Shown: positions 1-10,700 of the stretch, piece by piece
Layout: every line of letters starts with the position of its first letter
How positions within the stretch are numbered: position 1 is the stretch's first letter
From: Rhizaria sp. SCN 62-66
Taxonomy: Eukaryota > Rhizaria, unplaced
Assembly: GCA_001724265.1 (NCBI GenBank)
Contig: MEDY01000008.1
Location: forward strand, 97,400 to 161,399
Length of the DNA: 64,000 nt
Reading direction: 5' to 3'
The notes under the pieces: model-generated
Told to the model about the DNA's origin: nothing
The model's input: the letters and a program-made list of their open reading frames with translations, nothing else
The model's database searches: none
Translations under genes and position numbers: made by a program

Positions 1-2
1 CC

Positions 3-995
3 GCCCCCGCGGAGCGCGCGGCCGCGCTGGAACCCGCTGCGCGCCCCCGCGCCGTGGCGGCTGCCGAGAGCGCGGTCGGCGCCTGGGCGCAGCGCCGTGC
101 GGCGACGCGCGGCGAGGAGTTCTCCATCCACACTGGCGCGAAGCGCGCTGTGGAGAGGCGGATCCTGGAGCACCGGGCTGAGCGCGCTGCGCAGGCAGCC
201 GCAGCGGAGGCGGATGAGGCGGCCGCGAGGGCCAAGGCGCGCGAGAACGCGGCCAAGAGCGATGATCGCGCGCGGAGGCGGCGGATGATGCTGGCTGGCG
301 CTGTCTCTAGCAACGGCAACAGGCACACCAGCAACGCTCACAATGACGGTGACGTCAGAGCGCTCTGCTGCGGTGATGACGCGGGGACTGGCGGTGCTCC
401 CGGTGTGGGCTGCGACACAGCGCCCATCGGCGAGCTCCGGTCCGAGGCGCTGATCCGGCAAGCGCAGGCCGCGACTGAGGCGGCCGCGGCGGCGCGGCGC
501 AGAGCGGCGACGCCCCCCGCCTCTGCGGTGCGCGGGGCTGCATCTGCTGCGGGGCGCGCCGAGACTGCGGCCGGGCTGCGTATGGTGTCGTCACTGTCGC
601 AGGCGCACTTGATTTCGCGCGGCGCGGGGCCTGCGTACCAGCGCAACAGCGACAACGCCTCCGCGTACGCCACTCCGCACGGCAACGTTGGTGGGGGTGC
701 TCGCAGTGGGTGTGGAACAGATATGAGTGCCCGCCAGGATACGGCGCGGCAGGGTGGGATGCAGGCGAGCATGAGCGCGCACACGTTGTACCACGCGCAC
801 TCGCAGGCGCAGTCGCAGGCACAGTGGGCCCAGTCACTGCGGGCGCAGGCTGCAGCTGCGGTGGCCGGCGCGGGGGCGGTGGCAGAGGCGGCAAGGGCTG
901 CTGCGGAGGCCGAAGCGGCTGCGCAACAGGACCACATGCTGCCGGTGAGCGTGAGCAAACGGCATTTGCTCTCGAGGGGACCTACCCCAGGTTAA
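3..995 (+). CDS. Ala-rich protein, 3' end (5' truncated by window)
   Basis: The frame is open from the first complete codon at position 3 to TAA at 993-995, so the gene very likely starts upstream of the window. The only candidate start inside is a GTG, which is unlikely in a nuclear gene. About 330 residues are visible. The first third is rich in Ala, Arg and Glu and should form helix or coiled coil. The rest is low complexity (Ala, Gln, Ser, His). A short motif occurs twice: AHLISRGAGP in the middle and KRHLLSRGPTP at the C terminus. I do not recognise a family. Codon choice is strongly GC-ending, as in the neighbouring genes, which supports real coding. Function unknown. Confidence 0.6.
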   Translation, partial: APAERAAALEPAARPRAVAAAESAVGAWAQRRAATRGEEFSIHTGAKRAVERRILEHRAERAAQAAAAEADEAAARAKARENAAKSDDRARRRRMMLAGAVSSNGNRHTSNAHNDGDVRALCCGDDAGTGGAPGVGCDTAPIGELRSEALIRQAQAATEAAAAARRRAATPPASAVRGAASAAGRAETAAGLRMVSSLSQAHLISRGAGPAYQRNSDNASAYATPHGNVGGGARSGCGTDMSARQDTARQGGMQASMSAHTLYHAHSQAQSQAQWAQSLRAQAAAAVAGAGAVAEAARAAAEAEAAAQQDHMLPVSVSKRHLLSRGPTPG

Positions 996-1464
996 ACAAG
1001 AAAGATATTTAGACCAGTTACCTAGACATGTGTTGACGGATTGTCGTCACATTTCACAACATAACCAATACCTACAATAAACATGACGTAGTATGTGCAT
1101 TCACCATGTCTATAATACTCGCCAATACTGTTTTCAAATATCCTAGTTTCTGTTTTAAGTCTCTATGGTGTGAAGTTTAGTTGCCATCACAAATTAGCTC
1201 GCTGTCGCAAGAGATGGAGAGTCGGGATTGGCGCGCCAGGGACCAAATTGGACAGTAAAACAGCGGTCAGGACAATCGTCTTATGAAACATGGTATGATT
1301 GTCCTAAATATTAATTTAGTGTTTTTTCCTAAATCTTAATTCTACTTGCTCACAACCTCATTATGTATGTCTGTAAACCCATTGGTACTTTGCTGCAGGT
1401 CTCTGGACTCACAGCTAGCAGCTCTCTCACACCCCGTAGTTCACGCGTTCGCCGCAACGAAATC
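996..1464. other. AT-rich spacer upstream of the E3 ligase gene
   Basis: This is the 3' flank of the Ala-rich gene and the promoter/5' UTR side of the E3 ligase gene. It is AT-rich and holds no convincing frame. A perfect 9-bp inverted repeat lies at 1269-1277 and 1297-1305. An in-frame ATG at 1363 would add 34 residues to the ligase, but the sequence between 1363 and 1465 does not resemble protein coding, and a GT..CAG pair at about 1384-1399 could be a small UTR intron. Confidence 0.5.
1269..1305. repeat. inverted repeat, 9-bp perfect arms
   Basis: AGGACAATC at 1269-1277 is exactly complementary to GATTGTCCT at 1297-1305, with a 19-nt spacer. It lies about 160 bp upstream of the E3 ligase start. 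It could be a protein-binding dyad or a chance repeat in AT-rich DNA. Confidence 0.35.
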
Positions 1465-4400
1465 ATGGCCGAGTGCCCGATCTGTGGCGGCTCATTTCCG
1501 TTGTCATCGATTGACGCCCACGTTAACGCATGCCTTGACGACAAGACCGCGCGCGAATGGGACAACTAGAATGCAGGCGGACAACCCGTTCAGCAAGCTG
1601 AAGAACGCGCGCCCCAGGCTCACGACAACCATGAGAGGGACTCGGACGACGACGATGGCGAAGAAGATGACGCATATGACGACGAAGATGGTGGCGAAGG
1701 TGATGAAGACGACGCTGGCCGTAACACCAACGACGACGCCGTAGACCAGCAAGAGGAAGCACAGTTCAGGGAAGCGCTGCGACTCTCACTCCTTGACCAA
1801 CCGTCTGCGCCTGCGCCAGCTCCCGCCTCCGAGGCCGCGGCATCCGCCCCGCTTGTGCGCGCCCCCGACTCTGTGCGGCCGCTTGTCAAAAAGGAAGCCG
1901 GCATCGCGCCCGTGGTTGAAGGACGCATGCACATCAGCACAGTCCCGGTGCCGTCCAATCAGGCATACCTAAAGCAGCAACAGCTGCAGTAGCAGTGGCA
2001 GCAGAGGCGTGAATCCGACGCAGGCGCCTCTGCGGCTGCAGCCGCGCGTCCTATCGCTGTGAGCACTGTGCCTCAACCCACGCCACAGCAGCAGCCCCAA
2101 CAGCAACAGCTACAGCTAAAGCAACAGCTGCAGCAGCAATGTATGGAGGAACTGCAACTGCGACAACAGCATGAGCAGGAACTACTAGCAGCTGCAGGCC
2201 ATGTTTCTCGTGACGCGAACGACGCCTCAGTCGCTGCGAATGCAAACGCTGCAGCTGACGATACCCACGACCTGCAGCAGCCGCAGCAGCATCGGCAAGA
2301 ATATTCGCCATCGGACGCCACGTCAGACGCCGTCACAGCTGCGATGCATGCAGCGGCGGCTGCTGCAGCTGCAATGGCAGCGAGTGCTGCGCCTGGTGCC
2401 GATATGAGCGACAAGAACGACAACAACTACGAGCGCGACGCCTCTGCCTCAGCAGCTGATGCTATGTCGGACGCAGACTCTGGAAGTGCGAGCGCCCACG
2501 GTGCCAGTGCCAGTGCCAGTGCCAGTGCCAGTGCCAGCGCCAGCGCCAGCGCCAGCGCCAGCGCCAGCGCCAGTGTGGCTGCTGCGGGCGAGGACGGCGC
2601 AGTTGACCGGCCGAACCTAGGCGTCTCTGACGGCGTCGTTTTCCACCCCGCCAGGCACAACTTCTGCTTCGACCTCATCAAGCGCGAGCCCGGCGTGGAC
2701 GCGATCCCGTGCCTGCCCGCGCTCCCGCTGTCCATCACCCAGGGCTACGGCGGCGACACCGTGCTCGTGTACACGGGCGGCGCGCGAGCCGCGCTGGCGA
2801 CTATCGCCGTGGCCGCAGCGCGCAACGCGCCTGCGGCCGTGGAGCAGGCGACGGCGCTCCTTGCTCGCACGTGCGCCTAGTGGGACGCCGCCATCGCCGC
2901 CGCGACCGCCAAGCTGGCCGAGAAGCGTGTTACGGGCACAGACGAGGACATCGCGGACGCGCTCGACGCGATCGATGCCGCCCGCCAATTCAAGGACGAC
3001 CACGTGCGGCGGATGAGCGCGCGCGCGCGGGCGCTGGTCGGCAAGGCGGTGCGCGTGGCCGAGATGTTCGACGTCGCCGAGGCTGTGCTCAAGAGCGACG
3101 CCGTGGCCGGCGCGCGCGAAGTCATGACCAAGGCGCAGTACGAGCGTTGGCGCGAGGAGAACATGAGCGCGGAGGAGAAAAACGCAGAGGTAGTCATTGC
3201 GCGCGCGCTTGCGAGTGTGTATCCGGTGGCCGGTGACGCAGACAACGACCTGCAAGAGAACGACATCAGCGGCAGCGCCAGCCCCAGTGCGAGTGCGAGC
3301 GCGAGCTCGACGGAGAAGACCGCTGCCTTGACTGCCTCCGATACTGCTGCTCTAGCGGCTGCGGCCGCAGCGGCAGCGGCAGCCGCTGCGAATATGAATG
3401 ATGGTGCGGGTAGCAGCAGTTTTAGTGGTTTGATGACTGCTGCTTCTGTCAACACAAGCCTCAGTAATATTAAGGTCGAGAAAGAACACAGTGCCAACAA
3501 CAACGACTACGAGGACCGGGCGTACGACGGTGAGAGCTACGACAGCGAGCCGCCGCCCCTCATCCCCCTTTCGCCGCGCAAATCGCTCGCCGCGACACCC
3601 TCTCTGAGCGCGCGCAAGGCTGACGCCTCAAGTGCGTCTGCGGCTGCGCTTGCTGCGGCGGCAAGCAAGAAGCGGTTGCTGCCATAGGACACCGCGAATG
3701 ACATCAACGCTTCTGTCGATGGCGGCTTTCGGGGCGGTCAACAGCAAGAATCGTCGTCTTCACCGAGTGACGGCCCCATCACGCAAGACCGTTCTCGACT
3801 TCGCGTTGCAGGAAACTACGTCAACTCCGCGGCGAACGACGACGACGATGTTGTGCTCGGTCTCCCTGTTGCAGCTGCTGTAAAGCCTGAGCTGAGGGGA
3901 CAATCTCTTGGACAATCAGATGTCGACGCCGCCGCTGTAGCGCGCCTTGCGGCTCAAGCATCCGAGGCCCAAGCCGCCGCCAAAGTCTCGGCAGCCGCCG
4001 ATGCCCAAGCAGAAGCCGACAGCGCAGCTGCTGAAGCTCGCGCAGCTGCGGAAGCCCAAGCGGCAGCAGCAGCGGCAGCGGCAGCAGCAGCAGCAGTTAC
4101 AGCAGGAACAGCGGTAGCGGCGGCGGCGGCGACGGCTGCGGCGGCGGCAGCGGCGGCGGAAGGGGCTGTTGTGGCTGATAGTCACGTGCAAGCTCGACAG
4201 AAGCAAGAAGAAGCTGATGCTGAGTTTGTGCGTCAAATGCTGCAGGGTGAGCGCGACGCCGAGGCTGCGCGCATTGCACGACTCGATGAGCTTGCGTTCG
4301 CCGAGGCGCAGGCTGTGGCGGACGCTGCAGACAAGGAAGAAGCTGAGCGTATCCAGCGTATCCGTGACGAAAGCAAAAACCTCAACCTGGACAGTGTTGA

Positions 4401-7287
4401 CGACTGCAATCTTGTGACGTGCCCGAACCCGAAGTGTGGCGCCGTCATCGACGCGGTGCCGGGCGATGTGCCAGAGATGGACGAAGTCAACTGCGGAGAG
4501 GCACAAGTCGCCATTTTTCGCAACAAGCGCACTGCGCGTGCTCAGGACGGTGTGTGGGGTGTCCCGGTCTCAGACTCGGCGAACAGCAACATCCAGTCAG
4601 TCGTTCACGCGGCAAAGCACCGTATCAGGTGCTATGCCTGCACCAAGAACTTTTGCACTGAGTGTAGCACCACGCCGTACCACGACGGGTACGACTGCAA
4701 CGCGTGGGTAGCCCACAAGACGGCCGTGCAGTGCTCTACGTGCCAGCGCGACCTCACGCGGCGCACGCTGTTCCTCGACTCGTCCGACCCGCAGTGGGTG
4801 CCGTACATCAACGCCGCGTCCACGAAGCCGTCTAACGACGACGATGATAACGCGATGACTGTTGCCAACGCGATGGCGATCTTGGCGGCGGGCGCGCCTG
4901 CGCGTCGGCAATCTGATCTTGATCAGCGCTTGGCTGAGGCCCGGGCCAAAGCTGACCTGAAGTTTGTTGAGGTGCAGCCTCACCGGCCCAGTGCAGACGA
5001 GCTCCTGCGTAAAGACGTGGGCAAGGGCAAGGGCGTTGTACAGCGGCGGCGCGACGAAGAGGCGCGGCATGCAGCCGCGGTCAACCAGCTTAACCTCTAC
5101 AACTCTTGGAACGAACGCCGAAACGCGTTCTACGCGTCGTTAGTTAAAGATAAGGCCAGAGTTGTAGAGCTCGAGTGTGAGTTAAACCAGTTTCTCAAGG
5201 CGGATGAGGTGTTCAAGTACAACATTGCGATGGCCACAGTCCTTCCCGATGCTGCGGTGAACCGCGCGGTGGAGCTTATCAAGGCCGGCTCGCACGTTGT
5301 CTGTCGCAAGTTCGAGTGTGTGCAAGTAGGTCTTTCTCGCTGCTGCAGCAAGCTGCCCATCTGTGGCCACGTCTGTGGTGGCGCGCGCGGGGAGACTATT
5401 CACCCCCCGTGCTTGCGCGAAGGCTGCGCGGCCGCCATGGCCGCCAACACAGCCAACTGCGCAGCACTCGGCCTGGTGCTGAGCCAGGACACGAGGTTGC
5501 TCCCGGGACACAAGCTGCCCAACGGCGCTTCCTTCCCATACATGGTTATGAAGCCGGGTGAGCGGTTCAACAGCGAGCTGGCGCTGAAGCTCGACCCGCG
5601 GGAGGGTGAAACTGTTACGGACTGGCAGACACGGTGTCACGCTGTGGCGGTGCGTGCCAAGAATGCGCTCGCCATCACCGCTAATATCCAAGGGATGCAG
5701 CTCGAGAACGTGCCCCCCGAGGCGGCGGCCATGATTACTGGCGGTCTCAGGGTGCCTCGGACGACATCGTATATGGCTGCCATTGTGGACTCGGTGCGCA
5801 GGATTCATATGTCGCCGCCGCAAGAGCAAGCCGTTGATGGCAGCTGTGCGATGTGCTACACCGACGACCTCGGTGCAGCACCAGTGCTGCAGGTACGTGT
5901 GTGAAGAGTCAATTGTTTTCACTTGTATGGCATGATTGGTTTTTGTTTATTGTTTTTTATTTGGCAGTTATGACATGCACTTCGGACTACTCACTTTCTC
6001 TTGGTTTTAACTAGTTCTCTCACTCCTGACTGATGTTTTTGTTTCCATTTGTTCAAACGATAGCTAACGTGCGGCCATGTGTTCCACCTTGAGTGCGTCA
6101 AGAATCACTTGCGTGTCGGCTACTCGACTCGTTATATCTCGTTTGCGTTCCTCGAGTGTCCAACTTGTCACGCGCCGCTGTCACCGCTGGGCTACCCGGT
6201 TCCAGAGCACAACGTGGCGCTGCACTGGTCACCAAATCAGTACATCGAAAGCATCACCGGTCCCGCAGCGGAGCGCAACAGGCTCGCGCTGATAACTCAA
6301 GACAACGTGAACTCTCTGAACTCACTCGTTATTGGATGGCAGACAAAGATTAAGGAACCGATTCAAATGTGGCTGCCGCTGTTTGGGATCTTTGACGTGA
6401 ACGATCCTGTCGCAGAAGTGTTCACGCTGCTCACTCAACACCTGCAACAGAAGCGGCTTGTCGAGTATCTCGCACTGCAACACCTCGTCATTCAGGGACA
6501 GCTTGTACGTTTGCATACGGTTATTTTTTGTGACGAATTATGGTATTAATTGAACTTGTGTTGTGGTATTGCTTAAATTTGTTGGTGGTGTTCAACTCAC
6601 ATATTTCTATTGTGATTTGTCATTTTGGTTGATGCCTTTGAACATAGAACATCGAGGCGTTGACGAAGCCGGACTCGCGCTTCTACAAGAAGCCCCTCGA
6701 GTACGCGATCAACACATCATCGTTCTACAAGTGCTCTAAGTGCACTATCCCGTACTATGGTGGTCAGCGAGCTTGCGATGCGGGCCTTGGTGCCGCCCCT
6801 GCTAACCATAACAACAACGACGGCGAAGCCCGCGCACCAGGCGACAACGCTGACATGCTGTGTAGTCGGTGTCAGAAGAGCAGCGTGAAGCCGTGCCCGA
6901 AGCACGGTGACATGTCCATGTCGTTTAAGTGCCGTTACTGCTGCAAGGTTGGAGTCTGGTTCTGCTTTGGAACGGTACGTCATGTTACTCATCCTCGAAT
7001 GTTGTTCTTCGATCATTATCACACTCCTTTTTACTGCCGGATCAAGTGTGCTTACATAATTTGTGTGTATGTGATATTATTTCAAACTTACATCTTGATT
7101 TCTACAGACGCACTTTTGCGACGACTGTCATAAGAACCCGGGCAAGTCATCACGCGGTCCTTGGCCAAAATGCCCTGGCGCAAACAACGTGATGGGCCTG
7201 GGTTGCCCGCTCAACACACCGCATCCGCCGCACGGGACGGAGTTCTCGCTCGGTTGTTCGATGTGTCGTGCTGGCCTCAATGCCTAA
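1465..7287 (+). CDS. RING-Cys-relay (MYCBP2/Highwire-type) E3 ubiquitin ligase with UBZ4 and UIM; four in-frame UAG codons
   Basis: Exons are 1465-5892, 6064-6504, 6648-6974 and 7108-7287. All introns are phase 0 with GTACGT donors, and the stop is TAA. The spliced frame has 1,792 codons. Residues 4-23 form a UBZ4 ubiquitin-binding finger (C4, C7, H19, C23). A UIM follows at about 97-111, then Ala/Gln/Ser-rich and coiled-coil sequence. An IBR-like Cys-rich region lies at about 985-1083 and a second Cys cluster (CGHVCGG) at about 1280-1320. A RING-H2 (C1461, C1464, C1479, H1481, H1484, C1487, C1508, C1511) is joined across the first intron. The last two exons encode a tandem-cysteine domain (FYKCSKC, KPCPKHG, FKCRYCCK, THFC, GCPL, GCSMC) matching the catalytic end of PHR ligases, which pass ubiquitin between two cysteines and then to Ser/Thr. 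In-frame TAG occurs at 1567, 1990, 2878 and 3685, with no TAA, TGA or frameshift elsewhere in exon 1. Either UAG is read through here or the 5' part is decaying. Without readthrough, a RING/TC product could begin at Met 4237. Confidence 0.8.
1567..1569 (+). other. in-frame UAG 1 (codon 35 of E3 ligase)
   Basis: It separates the UBZ4 finger from the UIM. The codon context is AAC TAG AAT, and the frame stays open on both sides. Confidence 0.85.
1990..1992 (+). other. in-frame UAG 2 (codon 176 of E3 ligase)
   Basis: It sits inside a Gln run (CTG CAG TAG CAG TGG), where a glutamine would fit naturally. Confidence 0.85.
2503..2574 (+). repeat. 12 x 6-bp minisatellite (GCCAGT/GCCAGC) in E3 ligase
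   Basis: Five GCCAGT units, six GCCAGC units and one GCCAGT unit encode an (Ala-Ser) repeat in the frame of the E3 ligase. Silent T/C differences between units show local expansion rather than one recent duplication. Confidence 0.9.
2878..2880 (+). other. in-frame UAG 3 (codon 472 of E3 ligase)
   Basis: The context is GCC TAG TGG. Helical, charged sequence resumes at once in the same frame (WDAAIAAATAKLAEKR). Confidence 0.85.
3685..3687 (+). other. in-frame UAG 4 (codon 741 of E3 ligase)
   Basis: The context is CCA TAG GAC. It resembles a 3' splice site, but the only upstream GTACG donor (3522) would remove 166 nt and break the frame, and there is no pyrimidine tract before it. Confidence 0.8.
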
Positions 7288-7702
7288 TGGAAACAGTGTG
7301 AATAATATCCTTTCTCTGGATGCTACTTCAACACAACCAATTGCTGTGTGACGCGGCCCTTACTTTTATCGAAGTGCGTCGCAGCGTTGTACACTGTTGG
7401 GCTATGCTGCGGTGTTAATGACATAATCAACATGTATTTGTGTATTTTAGAGTGGCGATGTTGTTTCCCGTCACAGTATGGTTGGACATGGATAAGACTA
7501 CTTAAAACTGTACGAACCTCTGGAACTCTCAGAGATAAGTTATATAGATTAGAGATTAGATAGCGTTTACGCTGCTGGGAAGCTGCATAAAATGCAGCAT
7601 CCACAACGCGGGTTTGAATTATAAACTAGGTAATACAAACATTAATTAAACAGAAAGTGCATCCACACTGGTTTCCACACCAGCAGTAATCGTTGGGGAA
7701 TG
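7288..7702. other. spacer between convergent genes
   Basis: These 415 bp hold the 3' flanks of the E3 ligase (+) and the LRR gene (-). The frames on either strand are short and do not look coding. The only structure seen is the hairpin at 7582-7598. Confidence 0.5.
7582..7598. repeat. 7-bp hairpin, 3-nt loop
   Basis: GCTGCAT, loop AAA, ATGCAGC. It lies about 105 bp past the stop of the LRR gene on its strand and about 295 bp past that of the E3 ligase. A 3' UTR or end-formation role is possible but unproven. Confidence 0.3.
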
Positions 7703-10700
7703 TTAGTCACCCACGTTATTGCCTGCAGAGTGTGCGAGACCCTGAAGCTGACGCGCAAGTTGGTTCGCAGCACGACGACGGCGCTCCATCTAGAAACACA
7801 AACAATAAAAGTATAACACAAGACAGACAAATGCAAAGTGGTAAGTGTGAGGTGTCATAATGCATTGAGAAAATGTTATATTCGGAAGAGTTGATGTTGT
7901 GGATGTCAAGCGAGTCCGTACCTCTCGGAGCATCTCTTTCATCTCTCCCTCGACTTCCTCCGTCGCAGCCTCAGCGCGCTTCCGCGCCGCAGTCTGTTCG
8001 GCAACCTCCGCTTCTGCGCGTGTTACGCGCTCCTTCATCGCGACCACCTCAGCGCGCGCCGCAGCGGCAGCGTTTTCCGCAGCCTCCGAGCGCGCAGCAG
8101 CAGACGCAAGCTCAAACGCTGTCGTCGCAGCGGCGCGCCCACGTGCAGCCTCCGTGTCAGCAGCCAAGCGGCGCGCGTCGGCGGCCGCGGCGAGGGCGGA
8201 CTCGAGATCGCGCCGCAGCGTCATTTCAGCAGCAGTCACGCGAGCCTGAGAGTCAGTCACAGTGTGTGCGAGCTACGAGAAATGTCGCGCATAAAAACAT
8301 AGTAGCATATAGTGAGAGTGAGAATATAAATATGATGTGTGTTCATTAAAGCAAAACGAAAAATTGCACATCATTATAAGCAAGTATTGTTCCCTCGTAC
8401 CTCTGCCTTGGTTGCAGCAAGCTCTTCTGTGGCCTGCTTCGTCGCTGCCTCAGCACGGGCCAGCTCTGTCGCCACTTGTTTAGCACGCTCCGTCAGCGCA
8501 AGGTGCTCAACTGACAGATCCTCGAGGGACTGCTCCAATTCCTCAACCTTGCTCTTAAGCTCACTCCTCTCGGTCCTGAGCTCATTGATTTCACTGCGCA
8601 TATGCGACGACTCGCGCTCGCCGCGCGCCCGAGCCTCGTCCAGCGCAGAGAGTTGGTCATCAAGCATGACGTCCTTCGCGCGCACCGCGGTCTCGAGCTT
8701 GTCAACGCGCCGTTGAAGCTCCGCCACCTCCGCAGCCTTGGCGTTCAGCTGCGCCGTCACAGTGGCGACGGCGGCGTCCTTTTCGCCGCCGCGTTCGCCT
8801 GCGGCCTCAGCAGCGAGCGCCGCGGCACGCGCGCGCTCGTCGGCAGCGGCGGCGCGCTCCTGGGCGGCGCGAATCGCCGACTCTGCAGTCACTGCGCGGC
8901 CATTGGCCTCACTGATGGCCTCAGTGGCGGCGGATAGACGCTGCCGGAGTGCAAGCACCTCGTGCTCGCTCGATGTGGCGCGCGCACGGGCCGCGGACGC
9001 GTCCTGGCGCGCGCCCGCAAGCGCAGCCGCGTGCTGGGCAAGGGAAGTCTGGGCCTCTGCGACTGCGGTCAGGGCACGCTTTTCGTTCGTGACTGTAAGC
9101 TTGAGCAACGCCTTGAGATCGGCAATGTCTTGGTCGCGCGCTTTGATGGCAGCACGGTGTGTTTTGACCTCCTCAGCGGCGGCCTTATTCGCTGCCGCCG
9201 CGTCTTGGCCGAGCGCGAGGACAGCAGCCTCAGCCTCAGCGCGCGCAGCGGCTTCATCTCTCGCGCGCGCTTCGCTCGCAGCCGCAGCGTCCTCAGTCGT
9301 CTTCGCGCGGCGTAGAGCGGCGTCGCGTTCGCTCTCCGCCTTGGCGCGCGCCTGGCGCTGCGTATCCGCGTCAGAGCCCGCAGACGCGGCTTCTGCCCGT
9401 GCAGCCGCGGCCGAGGCCGCAGCGTCAGCGGCCGCGGCACGAGCCGTCGCAAGCTCGCGCGCGTGCGCAGTAGCCTGCGCAGTGAGAGCACGGCAGAGTT
9501 GCGCAACAGACTCACTCTCGTTTTGATCAACCGGCACGCCAACAAAGCCGGGAATAGGGTTGTGGTTGGCTGTCGCTGGGGCAGCGGGAGGAGCAAGGCG
9601 GGAGCGGAGAAATGCGAGTTCAGCAGCCATCATCGCAAAACGTGGGTCCTCTGGTGATGCCATTGGTTGCGCATGTGACTGTAACGGCGCGTGGGGGTGG
9701 ATTTGAGGTTGCGACTGTGTGAATGACTGTGAGAGTGATGATCGCGAGTCATCAAGTTCTTCCGTGATCGACGGGAGCCCTGCACCTGGAAACGCCCAGC
9801 CCCCGCCGTGGCCAACGATATCAACACCACCAGCGGCGTCGTCGCTCTCATTGTGCATCGGGTGAGTGGCGGGGGGCCGAGAGGAATTCGAGTTGGAGGT
9901 TGTCGCGGTGCGCGTCCCTTGCGATGAGGCATCAACTCGAGACAGTGTGTTATCAGGGTGAACGTGAGCGCCTCCACCGGGCATATCATGCGTCGCAACA
10001 TTACTTGCAGTTGCAGGAGGAGCAGAGGCGAGTGCAAGAAAGCGCGGTGACGCGCTGGGCGACGGATCGTACTGTGATGCATATGGGTTTTCATCTTTGA
10101 CAGCAGCTGAACTGTGAGCGTGGCCGTTATCATGGGTCTCCCGTCGCGCGTTCTTGCTCTGTCCAGCAACAGCTAAATACAGCTCCTCTGCCGGCATGCA
10201 GACGCACTTTACACCGCCGCGGTGAGCACAACGGCAATATACACGGTCTTTTGCGCCGTGAACACGCGTGTGCGCATGTTTGTGCGCGTGGGCAGAGCGC
10301 GCGCTGTCACAGTCACTTCCAGAAGCCCCAGAAGACGATGATGAGGATGAAGATGACGACGGTAACGGGGATAAAAGCATTGACGGCGACAGCGACCCTG
10401 TCTCGTGCCCGGCTGCCCCGTGGTCCACCTGATCAGCGCCAGCGTCACCCTCATCGTCCGTCTCACTGCCGCTACCATCGCCGTCAGCGTTTACTCTGCG
10501 GGGGCGGCCGCCGACACTGGCGCCGCCCTCGATTTTGCGCCGCACGCGCCGGACGCGCGCTTGCTCGCGTGCCTTGGTCTGCTGCAGCAGCGCGCGCAGG
10601 ACGCCGGTGTACTTGGGGTCGTCGGCGCTCACATCTAGTGACGATGTAGACGAAGACGAGGACGAGGACAGCGGACTGTGTGCACCGCCCTTGGTAGTAC

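Noticed and set aside
1363-1464. Start of the E3 ligase at the upstream in-frame ATG 1363
   Set aside because: The 34 residues it would add do not look coding and contain a possible UTR intron. ATG 1465 begins directly before the UBZ4 finger.
3522-3687. Intron ending at the fourth in-frame TAG of the E3 ligase
   Set aside because: The GTACGA at 3522 to TAG at 3687 would remove 166 nt and shift the frame. The interval is GC-rich and coding-like and lacks a pyrimidine tract.
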